Under the pieces are notes generated by a model. That model made no database searches. It had not been told where the DNA came from and was given only the letters and a program-made list of their open reading frames with translations. Shown piece after piece: positions 44,398-52,997 of a stretch of 64,000 nt of DNA. Positions within the stretch are counted from its first letter, which is position 1, and each line of letters opens with the position of its first letter. A program made the translations under genes and the position numbers. The stretch is from contig NZ_CP108100.1 in NCBI RefSeq assembly GCF_036195045.1, forward strand, positions 6,386,001 through 6,450,000, read 5' to 3'. The DNA is from Streptomyces sp. NBC_00236 (lineage in GTDB: Bacteria > Actinomycetota > Actinomycetes > Streptomycetales > Streptomycetaceae).

Positions 44398-44838
44398 ATG
44401 GAGGCCGGCCCTCGCGACACAGAACAAGACGCACCGGACGCGCAGCACGAGGCAGGGCGGCTGAGCCCCGACGGGCCCGATGAGCTCGCTGTGACCCCCG
44501 AGGTCGAGGTGGAGCTGCGTCCCGCCCGCCGGATGCGTATCTGGCAGCTTGCGCCGATCGTCATGCTGGCCGCGCTGGGATCGCTGATGTTCGCCTTCCC
44601 GCTCGCCTTCGAGGTGGGCGACGGCGGCCCGGTGGTCGCCATGCTGGGGCTTCTCATCAGCTGCTGCGCCGCCGGCTGGGGCATGATGGCCGCCCGCCGC
44701 GTCGGGCACACCTGGCCGGGACTGCCGTCCCGGGGTTCCGGGGAGCGGGCCGACTGGCGGGTGGTCGCGCTGTACGTGGCGGTGTGCGCCGTACTGGTCG
44801 CGCTGGCCGTCTGGCGCGTCGCCCGGCTGCGGGGCTGA
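44398..44838 (+). CDS. Small membrane protein, unknown function
   Basis: A 146-residue protein. The first 60 residues are hydrophilic and acidic. Three membrane segments follow (LAPIVMLAALGSLMFAFPLA, VVAMLGLLISCCAAGWGMMA, VVALYVAVCAVLVALAVWRV). ATG 44398 follows GGGAGGG at 44382-44388 at a good distance; GTG 44392 is an alternative. It precedes dapF on the same strand. I do not recognise a characterised family. Confidence 0.75.
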   Translation: MEAGPRDTEQDAPDAQHEAGRLSPDGPDELAVTPEVEVELRPARRMRIWQLAPIVMLAALGSLMFAFPLAFEVGDGGPVVAMLGLLISCCAAGWGMMAARRVGHTWPGLPSRGSGERADWRVVALYVAVCAVLVALAVWRVARLRG

Positions 44839-44913
44839 GGGAGCGGACCGGCGCCTCTGCCGTCCGGCGGGCCGGTTCGCCGCGCTGTCGGTGCGGGCTC
44901 GTACAGTTGTCCT

Positions 44914-45786
44914 GTGACCATCTCGCAGATCGCCTTCCTCAAGGGCCACGGCACCGAGAACGACTTCGTGATCGTTCCCGATCCGGACAACGCCATCGAC
45001 CTGCCGGCGTCCCTCGTCGCCGGGTTGTGCGACCGTCGCGCCGGTATCGGCGGTGACGGCATGCTGCACGTCGTGCGGTCCGCCGCCCACCCCGAGGCGC
45101 AGGCCATGGCGGACGAGGCCGAGTGGTTCATGGACTACCGCAACGCGGACGGCTCGGTCGCCGAGATGTGCGGCAACGGCGTGCGGGTCTTCGCCCGCTA
45201 CCTGCAGCACGTCGGCGCTGTGGAGGAGGGCGACCTCGCGGTGGCCACCCGCGGCGGAGTGAAGAAGGTGCACCTCGCCAAGAACGGCGACGTCACGGTC
45301 TCGATGGGCCGCGCCCTGCTCCCCGGCGACGGGGTCACCGTCACCGTCGGCGGCCGCAGCTGGGACACCCGCAACGTGAACATGGGCAATCCGCACGCCA
45401 TCGCGTTCGTCGACGACCTGGCGCACGCCGGCGACCTGTTCAGTGAGCCGGCGTTCGCGCCCGCCGCCGTCTACCCCGACGGGGTCAACATCGAGTTCGT
45501 CGTGGACCGCGGCCCCCGGCACGTCGCGATGCGGGTTCACGAGCGCGGCTCGGGCGAGACCCGCTCCTGCGGCACCGGCGCCTGCGCCGTGGCCGTCGCC
45601 GCGGCCCGGCGGGACGCGGCGGACCCCGCGGAGACCGGGGTCCCGGTCACGTACACCGTCGATCTGCCGGGCGGCACCCTGGTGATCACCGAGCACCCGG
45701 ACGGTGAGATCGAGATGACCGGAGCGGCCGTGATCGTTGCCGAGGGCGTGATCGACCCGGCGTGGCTGGAAACGCTGAACGGATAG
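44914..45786 (+). CDS. dapF: Diaminopimelate epimerase DapF
   Basis: A 290-residue cofactor-independent epimerase converting LL- to meso-diaminopimelate for lysine and peptidoglycan. The two catalytic cysteines lie in VAEMCGNGVRVFARY and TRSCGTGACAVAVAA. FLKGHGTENDFVIVPD and RNVNMGNPHAIAFVDDL are further signatures. GTG start at 44914. LL-DAP is the form used in Streptomyces cell walls, so this enzyme mainly serves lysine synthesis. The gene ends in a segment related to the repeats just downstream. Confidence 0.95.
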   Translation: MTISQIAFLKGHGTENDFVIVPDPDNAIDLPASLVAGLCDRRAGIGGDGMLHVVRSAAHPEAQAMADEAEWFMDYRNADGSVAEMCGNGVRVFARYLQHVGAVEEGDLAVATRGGVKKVHLAKNGDVTVSMGRALLPGDGVTVTVGGRSWDTRNVNMGNPHAIAFVDDLAHAGDLFSEPAFAPAAVYPDGVNIEFVVDRGPRHVAMRVHERGSGETRSCGTGACAVAVAAARRDAADPAETGVPVTYTVDLPGGTLVITEHPDGEIEMTGAAVIVAEGVIDPAWLETLNG

Positions 45787-45890
45787 CCCTCGAAACGCTG
45801 GGCGGACGGTGCTCGGCACACTGAAGGGACTGCGCTCGAAGCGCTGAGCCGACAAAGATCGAAACGCTGAGCGAACAGAGCTTCGCTCGA
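45769..45890. repeat. Degenerate ~23-bp repeats starting in the dapF 3' end
   Basis: TGGAAACGCTGAACGGAT (45769, last dapF codons), TCGAAACGCTGGGCGGAC (45790), TCGAAGCGCTGAGCCGAC (45836) and TCGAAACGCTGAGCGAAC (45859) share an 18-base core. Spacing is 21, 46 and 23 bases, so a roughly 23-base unit repeated several times with one or two eroded copies. Confidence 0.75.
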
Positions 45891-46018
45891 ATGGGTGATC
45901 CGTTTCACGCTGGGCGAGAGCCGGACTCCGCCACGTGGTGGGGTCGGTAGCATCAAGCACCGGCCCGGAAGCGCGACCGCGCCTCCCCACCGCCGGTCGA
46001 CGTTGCCGGAGGTGCCCC

Positions 46019-48190
46019 ATGAGCGCAGAGGCCACCAACCCAGGTGCTCCCATCCGCAGGCGGGGCCGTCCCCGGATCGATCTCCGCAGGCTCGGCCGGG
46101 TCGCCCTGCTCGGCCCGGTCTCCCGGGACCGCCTTCCGGACGCGATCGGGCATGTCGCCGAGGCGCACCGGGCCCACCACCCCGACGCCGACCTCTCCGT
46201 CCTGCACCGGGCCTACGTCCTCGCGGAGAGCTCGCACCGCGGGCAGATGCGCAAGAGCGGTGAGCCGTACATCACGCACCCGCTCGCGGTCACGCTCATC
46301 CTCGCCGAGCTCGGCGCCGAGACCACCACCCTGACGGCGTCCCTCCTCCACGACACGGTCGAGGACACCGAGGTGACCCTCGACCAGGTGCGGGAGCAGT
46401 TCGGCGAGGAGGTCTGTTACCTCGTCGACGGTGTGACCAAGCTGGAGAAGGTCGACTACGGCGCCGCCGCCGAGCCGGAGACGTTCCGCAAGATGCTCGT
46501 CGCCACCGGCGACGACGTCCGGGTGATGTCGATCAAGCTCGCCGACCGGCTGCACAACATGCGCACGCTCGGCGTGATGCGCCCCGAGAAACAGGCCAGG
46601 ATCGCCCACGTCACCCGTGACGTCCTGATCCCCCTCGCCGAACGGCTCGGCGTGCAGGCGCTCAAGACCGAGCTGGAGGACCTCGTCTTCGCCATCCTCC
46701 ATCCCGAGGAGTACGCGCACACCCGCGCCGTGATCTCCGCCGCAGCCGCCGCGACCTCGACGGCGGACCCGCTCACCGCCATCGCGGACAACGTGGCCTC
46801 GGTGCTGCGGGAGGCCGGCATCACCGCCGAAGTGGCCGTCCGGCCACGCCACTTCGTCTCCGTGCACCGCGTCCGGATCAAACGCGGTGAGCTGCGCGGC
46901 AGCGACTTCGGACGCCTGCTGGTGCTCGTGGGCGAGGACGCCGACTGCTATGCCGTCCTCGGCGAGCTCCACACCTGCTTCACCCCGGTGATCTCCGAGT
47001 TCAAGGACTTCATCGCCTCACCCAAGTTCAACCTGTACCAGTCGCTCCACACCGCGGTGGTGGGCCCGGACGGCGAGGTCGCCGAAGTCCTCATCCGTAC
47101 CCACCGCATGCACAAGGTCGCCGAGGCCGGCGTCATCGCGCTCGGCAATCCGTACGCCGCGGACGGCACGGCCCCGGGCGCCGAACCCGCCGACGGCACG
47201 GCACCCGGCGCCGAACCCGGCGACGGCGAACGGGCCGACCCGACCCGCCCCGGCTGGCTCTCCCGGCTGCTCCAGTGGCAGCAGTCCGCACCCGACCCCG
47301 ACACGTTCTGGACCACCCTGCGTGCCGACCTCGCCCAGGACCGTGAGATCACCGTCTTCCGCACCGACGGCGGCACGCTCGGCCTGCCCGCAGGGGCCAC
47401 CTGCGTGGACGCCGCCTACGCGCAGTACGGGGACGCCGCCCACAACTGCATCGGCGCCCGGGTGAACGGCCGGCTGGCCACCCTCAGCACCGTGCTCGGC
47501 GACGGGGACACGGTCCAGCCGCTCCTCGCCGAGGACGCCGCGTCCGGGCCCTCGCCCGACTGGCTCGACCACGCCCGGACGCCCACCGCCCGCATCGCCA
47601 TCACCGGCTGGCTCGACGCCCACCCCCAGGACGCGGAGACCGCCGCCGCAAGCCCGGCCGACGCCACCGGGCCCGGTCCGCAGCCGGAACGGTCCGCCCG
47701 GCCCGCACGGTCCGGATCCGCCGGAACGGCCGGCCGCAAGGTGAGCGCCGTGGTCGAGCAGCCCGACACCACGGTGCGCCTCGCCGGCTGCTGCACCCCT
47801 GTACCTCCCGACGAGGTCACCGGCTTCACGGTGCGCGGCGGCGCCGTCACCGTGCACCGGCTGGAGTGTCCGGTCGTGACCAGGATGGAGGCCGTCGGCC
47901 GGGTGCCGGTCGTCGTGAGCTGGGGCGACGCGGCCGAATGCCGGGTGACCCTGGTCGCGGAGTCCTTCGGACGGCCCCGGCTCCTCGCCGACCTCACCGA
48001 GGCGATTGCCGGCGCGGACGCCGCGGTCATCTCCGCCACCGTCGAGCCCCCCAGTGAACAGCGCGTTCGCCACACCTACACCCTGCATCTCCCCGACGCC
48101 GCAGGACTGCCCGCGCTGATGCGCGCCATGCGTGACGTACCGGGGGTGTACGACGTGAGCCGCGCCCAGCACCCGGCCGCCGCACTCTGA
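46019..48190 (+). CDS. rshA: RelA/SpoT homologue RshA ((p)ppGpp hydrolase/synthetase family)
   Basis: A 723-residue long RSH protein. The HD hydrolase domain (about 60-230) is intact: ITHPLAVTLI, LLHDTVEDTEV and SIKLADRLHNMRTL. The synthetase-like region keeps FKDFIASPKFNLYQSLHTAV and EVLIRT but is short around GSDFGRLLVLVGEDADCY. There the family's IYDLVAVR-like stretch with the catalytic Asp appears missing. TGS (about 440-500) and ACT (about 640-715) domains follow. A duplicated DGTAPGAEP sits near 47160-47225. ATG 46019 follows GGAGG. By position after dapF this is RshA rather than the main RelA. Confidence 0.9.
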   Translation: MSAEATNPGAPIRRRGRPRIDLRRLGRVALLGPVSRDRLPDAIGHVAEAHRAHHPDADLSVLHRAYVLAESSHRGQMRKSGEPYITHPLAVTLILAELGAETTTLTASLLHDTVEDTEVTLDQVREQFGEEVCYLVDGVTKLEKVDYGAAAEPETFRKMLVATGDDVRVMSIKLADRLHNMRTLGVMRPEKQARIAHVTRDVLIPLAERLGVQALKTELEDLVFAILHPEEYAHTRAVISAAAAATSTADPLTAIADNVASVLREAGITAEVAVRPRHFVSVHRVRIKRGELRGSDFGRLLVLVGEDADCYAVLGELHTCFTPVISEFKDFIASPKFNLYQSLHTAVVGPDGEVAEVLIRTHRMHKVAEAGVIALGNPYAADGTAPGAEPADGTAPGAEPGDGERADPTRPGWLSRLLQWQQSAPDPDTFWTTLRADLAQDREITVFRTDGGTLGLPAGATCVDAAYAQYGDAAHNCIGARVNGRLATLSTVLGDGDTVQPLLAEDAASGPSPDWLDHARTPTARIAITGWLDAHPQDAETAAASPADATGPGPQPERSARPARSGSAGTAGRKVSAVVEQPDTTVRLAGCCTPVPPDEVTGFTVRGGAVTVHRLECPVVTRMEAVGRVPVVVSWGDAAECRVTLVAESFGRPRLLADLTEAIAGADAAVISATVEPPSEQRVRHTYTLHLPDAAGLPALMRAMRDVPGVYDVSRAQHPAAAL

Positions 48191-48357
48191 CGGACCGCCC
48201 CGCTCGGCTCCGTGGCTCCGGCCCATGGTCCTGTCCGCCCCGTGTCCCTGATCGGCGGCCCTGTCGGCCCGCGCACTTCCGCCACGGCGGATCTCGTTCG
48301 GGTGGCGCGGTGCGCGCCGTCCCGGTAGGGCGGGTGCGGCGCTGGTAGCCGTAGTCC

Positions 48358-49821
48358 ATGCCGTTCCTCTCCCGCCGTCTGCGGGCCGCCCTGCTGGCCA
48401 CCGCATCGGCCACCCTCGTCGCCGCCACCCTGCCCGCACCGGTGCCCCTCGGCATCGGGGACCCGCTCTTCCCGCACCTCGGAAACCCCGGATACGACGT
48501 ACTGGCCTACGACATCGGCCTCGGTTACCGGGGCCGCAACACCGACCCCCTCGACGCCGTCACCACGATCGACGCGCGGACGACCGAGCCGCTGGACCGG
48601 ATCAACCTCGACTTCACCCGCGGAACCGTTCGCTCCGTCGACGTCAACGGGCTGCGCGCGGACTTCGCGTCCGAGGACGAGGACCTGATCATCGAGGTGC
48701 CGGGCCACCTCCCGGCAGGCGTGCCGCTGCGCATCACCGTCCGCCACACCAGCGATCCCTCGGGCGAGCGGGACAGCGGGGGCTGGGTGCGGACCGCCGA
48801 CGGGCTCGCCATGGCCAACCAGGCCGACGCCGGGCACCGGGTCTTCCCGAGCAACGACCACCCTGCGGACAAGGCGTACTTCACCTTCCGTGTCACCGCC
48901 CCGCAGGAACTCACCGTGGTGGCCAACGGCGAGCGGACGGGGCGGTTCCGGCACGGCGACCGCACCACCTGGACCTACCGCACCGATCACCCCATGGCCA
49001 CCGAACTGGCGCAGGTCAGCATCGGCCGGTCCACCGTCGTCGAGCGCACCGGCCCGCACGGGCTGCCCGTGCGCGATGTCGTACCGGCCGCCGACAGGGA
49101 GAGGCTGGAACCCTGGCTGAGGAAGACGCCCGGCCAGCTGGAATGGATGGAACGGCAGGTCGGCCGCTACCCGTTCGAGAACTACGGCGTGCTGGTCGCC
49201 GACACGGAGACCGGGTTCGAGCTGGAGACCCAGACGCTCTCCCTCTTCGAGCGCCGCCTGTTCACCGACGGCGGCTACCCCGAGTGGTACGTCGACTCGG
49301 TCATGGTCCACGAGCTGGCCCACCAGTGGTTCGGCGACAGCGTCTCCCCACGGACCTGGTCCGATCTCTGGCTCAACGAGGGGCACGCCAGCTGGTACGA
49401 GGCGCGCTATGCCGAGGAGCACGCCGGCAAGCCGCTGGAGCGCCGGATGCGCGACGCCTACACCCGCTCGGACGGCTGGCGTGCCCAGGGCGGTCCGCCG
49501 GCCCGCCCCGCCGCGCCGGCGCCCGGCGAGAAGATCAGCCTGTTCCGGCCGGTGATGTACGACGGAAGCGCGCTGGTCCTGTACGCCCTCCGCCAGGAGA
49601 TCGGCGAAGGCACATTCGACCGGCTGGAGCGGCTCTGGGTGAGGAAGCACCGCGACTCCAACGCCGACACGGCCGACTTCACCGGCCTGGCGTCCCGGGT
49701 GGCCGGACGCGACCTGACGTCCTTCTTCGACGGCTGGCTGCACGGGAAGAAGACACCGCCCATGCCGGGGCACCCGGACTGGACGAGTGAGACACCCGCG
49801 AGGAGCGGTAAACCCGCGTGA
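48358..49821 (+). CDS. Secreted M1-family metallopeptidase
   Basis: A 487-residue zinc aminopeptidase-like protein. A signal peptide precedes the beta domain (about 40-240). The catalytic site is VHELAHQWFGDSV (HExxH) with the third zinc ligand in WLNEGHASWYEARYAEEH 18 residues on. The GxMEN exopeptidase motif is not evident; its place is taken by GFELETQTLSLF. The C-terminal region (about 390-460) resembles short M1 members. The ATG at 48358 starts MPFLSRRLRAALL. Probably secreted or surface located. Confidence 0.85.
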   Translation: MPFLSRRLRAALLATASATLVAATLPAPVPLGIGDPLFPHLGNPGYDVLAYDIGLGYRGRNTDPLDAVTTIDARTTEPLDRINLDFTRGTVRSVDVNGLRADFASEDEDLIIEVPGHLPAGVPLRITVRHTSDPSGERDSGGWVRTADGLAMANQADAGHRVFPSNDHPADKAYFTFRVTAPQELTVVANGERTGRFRHGDRTTWTYRTDHPMATELAQVSIGRSTVVERTGPHGLPVRDVVPAADRERLEPWLRKTPGQLEWMERQVGRYPFENYGVLVADTETGFELETQTLSLFERRLFTDGGYPEWYVDSVMVHELAHQWFGDSVSPRTWSDLWLNEGHASWYEARYAEEHAGKPLERRMRDAYTRSDGWRAQGGPPARPAAPAPGEKISLFRPVMYDGSALVLYALRQEIGEGTFDRLERLWVRKHRDSNADTADFTGLASRVAGRDLTSFFDGWLHGKKTPPMPGHPDWTSETPARSGKPA

Positions 49822-49954
49822 CGGGCCGGGCCCGCCGTGCCACTATCGACGAGTCCCCGCAGCGGCCGGACCGGAGAAACCCCCCTGCGGGAATCTTCCC
49901 GGGAGGTCACGCGTTGTGACTGATGTATCCCACTCCTCTCGACGTAAGGATCCA

Positions 49955-51475
49955 ATGACCTCCTCTTCTTCCCTTCCCCAGGACGCGCAGGACGCGCAGA
50001 GTGCCACGGAGAACGTCACCGAGAGCCTCACCGAAAGCCTTCGGGCCGACGCCCTGATGGAAGAGGACGTCGCCTGGAGCCACGAGATCGACGGAGCGCG
50101 GGACGGCGACCAGCTGGACCGCTCCGACCGCGCCGCACTGCGGCGCGTGGCGGGCCTCTCCACCGAACTCGAGGACGTCACCGAGGTCGAATACCGGCAG
50201 CTGCGCCTGGAGCGCGTGGTGCTCGTCGGTGTCTGGACCTCGGGCACGGTGCACGATGCGGAGATTTCCCTCGCAGAGCTGGCGGCCCTGGCCGAGACGG
50301 CCGGAGCCCAGGTGCTCGACGCCGTCTTCCAGCGGCGTGACAAGCCCGACCCGGCCACCTACATCGGTTCCGGCAAGGCGCTCGAACTGCGCGACATCGT
50401 CCTCGAAACCGGGGCCGACACCGTCGTCTGCGACGGTGAGCTCAGCCCCGGCCAGCTCATCCACCTGGAAGACGTCGTCAAGGTCAAGGTGGTCGACCGG
50501 ACCGCTCTGATCCTCGACATCTTCGCCCAGCACGCCAAGTCCCGTGAGGGCAAGGCGCAGGTCTCGCTGGCACAGATGCAGTACATGCTGCCGCGCCTGC
50601 GCGGCTGGGGCCAGTCGCTCTCCCGTCAGATGGGCGGCGGCGGTTCCAGCGGCGGTGGCGGCATGGCCACCCGTGGCCCCGGTGAGACCAAGATCGAGAC
50701 GGACCGGCGCCGGATCCGCGAGAAGATGGCGAAGATGCGCCGGGAGATCGCGGAGATGAAGACCGGCCGCGAGATCAAGCGGCAGGAACGCAAGCGCAAC
50801 AAGGTGCCTTCGGTCGCCATCGCGGGCTACACCAACGCGGGCAAGTCCTCGCTGCTCAACCGGCTGACCGGCGCGGGTGTGCTGGTGGAGAACGCACTGT
50901 TCGCCACCCTCGACCCGACCGTGCGCCGGGCGGAGACGCCGAGCGGACGGGTCTACACCCTCGCCGACACCGTCGGGTTCGTACGGCACCTGCCGCACCA
51001 CCTCGTCGAGGCGTTCCGCTCCACCATGGAGGAGGTCGGCGAGTCCGATCTCATCCTGCACGTGGTGGACGGCTCGCACCCGGTGCCGGAGGAGCAGCTC
51101 GCCGCGGTCCGCGAGGTGATCCGTGAGGTGGGCGCGGTCGACGTGCCCGAGATCGTGGTGATCAACAAGGCGGACGCGGCAGATCCGCTGGTTCTCCAGC
51201 GGCTGCTGCGCAACGAGAAGCACGCGATCGCGGTGTCGGCACGGACCGGCGCCGGTATCGACGAGCTGCTCGCTCTCATCGACAGCGAGCTGCCGAGGCC
51301 CTCGGTCGAGATCGAGGCACTCGTGCCGTACACCCAGGGCGGACTCGTCTCCCGGGTGCACGCCGAGGGTGAGGTGATCTCCGAGGAGCACACGTCGGAG
51401 GGCACCCTGCTCAAGGCGCGGGTGCACGAGGAGCTCGCTTCGGACCTCGCCGCGTTCGTACCCGCGGTGAGCTGA
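49955..51475 (+). CDS. hflX: GTPase HflX
   Basis: A 506-residue ribosome-associated GTPase that splits stalled ribosomes. The N-terminal nucleotide-binding domain includes DPATYIGSGKALELRDIVLE. A glycine-rich linker (MGGGGSSGGGGMATRGPGET) leads to a coiled-coil (DRRRIREKMAKMRREIAEMK). The GTPase domain has G1 GYTNAGKSS, G3 DTVGFVRHLPHHLVEAFRST and G4 VINKADAAD. ATG 49955 has AAGGA upstream; GTG 49916, 13 codons earlier, follows GGGAGG and is an alternative. Confidence 0.93.
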   Translation: MTSSSSLPQDAQDAQSATENVTESLTESLRADALMEEDVAWSHEIDGARDGDQLDRSDRAALRRVAGLSTELEDVTEVEYRQLRLERVVLVGVWTSGTVHDAEISLAELAALAETAGAQVLDAVFQRRDKPDPATYIGSGKALELRDIVLETGADTVVCDGELSPGQLIHLEDVVKVKVVDRTALILDIFAQHAKSREGKAQVSLAQMQYMLPRLRGWGQSLSRQMGGGGSSGGGGMATRGPGETKIETDRRRIREKMAKMRREIAEMKTGREIKRQERKRNKVPSVAIAGYTNAGKSSLLNRLTGAGVLVENALFATLDPTVRRAETPSGRVYTLADTVGFVRHLPHHLVEAFRSTMEEVGESDLILHVVDGSHPVPEEQLAAVREVIREVGAVDVPEIVVINKADAADPLVLQRLLRNEKHAIAVSARTGAGIDELLALIDSELPRPSVEIEALVPYTQGGLVSRVHAEGEVISEEHTSEGTLLKARVHEELASDLAAFVPAVS

Positions 51476-51486
51476 GCACGGCGCTC

Positions 51487-51529
51487 ACGGCGGAGGGCCC
51501 GCACCCCATGGGTGCGGGCCCTCCGCCGT
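51487..51529. terminator. Strong bidirectional terminator after hflX
   Basis: A perfect 20-bp stem (51487-51506 with 51510-51529) and a 3-base CAT loop, between the convergent hflX (stop 51475) and protease (stop 51548) genes. Confidence 0.85.
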
Positions 51530-51547
51530 TTCCGGGCGCGGGTGCCG

Positions 51548-52720
51548 CTACCGGGCTCCGAACTTGTCGCTCATCATCGTGAAGATCTGCTGGGCGCCCT
51601 CGCCGAGGCGGGGTCCGGCGAGCCAGCCCGCGGTCACCGGTCCGATGGACGTGTTGGAGACCAGGGCCAGTTCGCCGTCGCTCGTCTCGCTGAACCAGCC
51701 GCCACCGGACGAGCCGCCGGTCATCGTGCAGCCGATGCGGTACATCGTGGGGGTGGCGGGGCTGAGGGAGAGCCGGCCGGGGCGGTCGACGCACTTGTGC
51801 ATGATCAGACCGTCGTACGGCGGGGCGGCGGGGTAACCCCAGGCCCCCATCGCGCTGATCTGCGCGACCTGAGGGGCGTCGAAGTCGACCGGCAGCGCGT
51901 TGCCCACGGTCTCCTCCAGGGACTTGGTGCCCCGCTCGGGCTTCACATGCAGGACCGCGTAGTCGTACGGGGCGCCCTCGCCGCCCGTGGGGCCGCCGTC
52001 GGCCAGCCACTCGCCCGAGGTGCTGGCCCAGTCCGCCCAGTAGGCACCGTACGGGGCGATCTCCTGCGGCTGCGCGTTCTTCAGCGAAGCGGCGTCCTTG
52101 CCCTGGTCGTTGTAGGCGGGCACGAAGACGATGTTGCGGTACCAGCCGCCCTTCGCACCGGCGTGGACGCAGTGACCGGCCGTCCACACCAGGTTGGACC
52201 TGCCGGGGTTCTTCGGGTCCTTGACGACCGTGCCCGAGCAGACCATGGAGCCCTCGGGGGAGTCGAAGAACACCTTGCCGACCGGGGCAGCGTAGTCGTG
52301 GTAGGGCGTCTTCTCGCGCTCGGCCGTGACCGGCGCCGGCTCCGCGTCGCTGACGCCCTGGTCACCGGAGAGGTCCCCCGCGGACATCGTCTTGGCCGGG
52401 TCCTTCGCCGTCTTCATCCGGTCGGGCTTCCACAGCCCGTCGATGACCGGGTTGACGAAGTCCTTGGCCTCGTGCAGCCACTTGTCCTTGTCCCAGTTCT
52501 TCCAGTCGCCGCCCTTCCACTTGTCCAGGTCGACACCGTGCTTCTTCAGGGTGTCGGCCAGATCGGCGGATATGCCGCCGCCGGAGTCCTTGCCGTCGGC
52601 GGACGCGGTGGTCGCCGGCTTGTCGGCAGCGGCGTCCTCGCTCGGACCGCAGGCCGTCGCCGTCAGCGCGAGTGCGGCGACCAGACCGGTCGCGCTCAGC
52701 AGCGGACGTATGAATCGCAT
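51548..52720 (-). CDS. Trypsin-like serine protease lipoprotein (paralogue 1)
   Basis: A 390-residue exported protein. The lipobox LTATAC is at Cys 24. An unusual N-terminal module follows (VDLDKWKGGDWKNWDKDKW), then a trypsin/V8-like domain with the catalytic His in VWTAGHCVHAG, a likely Asp in APYDYAVLHVKPE and Ser in MTGGSSGGGWFSE. It ends with SNTSIGPVTAGWLAGPRLG. Predicted extracellular, membrane-anchored. It has a paralogue immediately upstream at 52998-54227. Confidence 0.85.
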   Translation of the reverse strand: MRFIRPLLSATGLVAALALTATACGPSEDAAADKPATTASADGKDSGGGISADLADTLKKHGVDLDKWKGGDWKNWDKDKWLHEAKDFVNPVIDGLWKPDRMKTAKDPAKTMSAGDLSGDQGVSDAEPAPVTAEREKTPYHDYAAPVGKVFFDSPEGSMVCSGTVVKDPKNPGRSNLVWTAGHCVHAGAKGGWYRNIVFVPAYNDQGKDAASLKNAQPQEIAPYGAYWADWASTSGEWLADGGPTGGEGAPYDYAVLHVKPERGTKSLEETVGNALPVDFDAPQVAQISAMGAWGYPAAPPYDGLIMHKCVDRPGRLSLSPATPTMYRIGCTMTGGSSGGGWFSETSDGELALVSNTSIGPVTAGWLAGPRLGEGAQQIFTMMSDKFGAR

Positions 52721-52940
52721 GGAAAGATTCCCCCTGAAACCTTCGAAAATGGCATGAGCGTGTCATGCCGCACGCCGGACTGGCCGGCTGCCGGTGATGT
52801 GCGGGGACCACCCTATGACGGCCCGGACGGCCGCCCCTGCCACCGGAGGGCCGTACGGGACCGGGGCCCGGACCCCACGAAGCGGATCAGGGGCCTCCGG
52901 CGCGAGATGTCCCGCCGAAGACCCCTGTCGGGTCGTCATC

Positions 52941-52986
52941 CGCCCCGGAGCGCGAAAGGCGATCCGCCCCGGAGCGAAAGGCGATC
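52941..52986. repeat. Two tandem copies of a ~23-bp sequence between the protease genes
   Basis: CGCCCCGGAGCG(CG)AAAGGCGATC occurs at 52941-52964 and, without the extra CG, at 52965-52986. The rest of the 277-base gap holds no gene. Confidence 0.65.
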
Positions 52987-52997
52987 CGTACCCGTCC

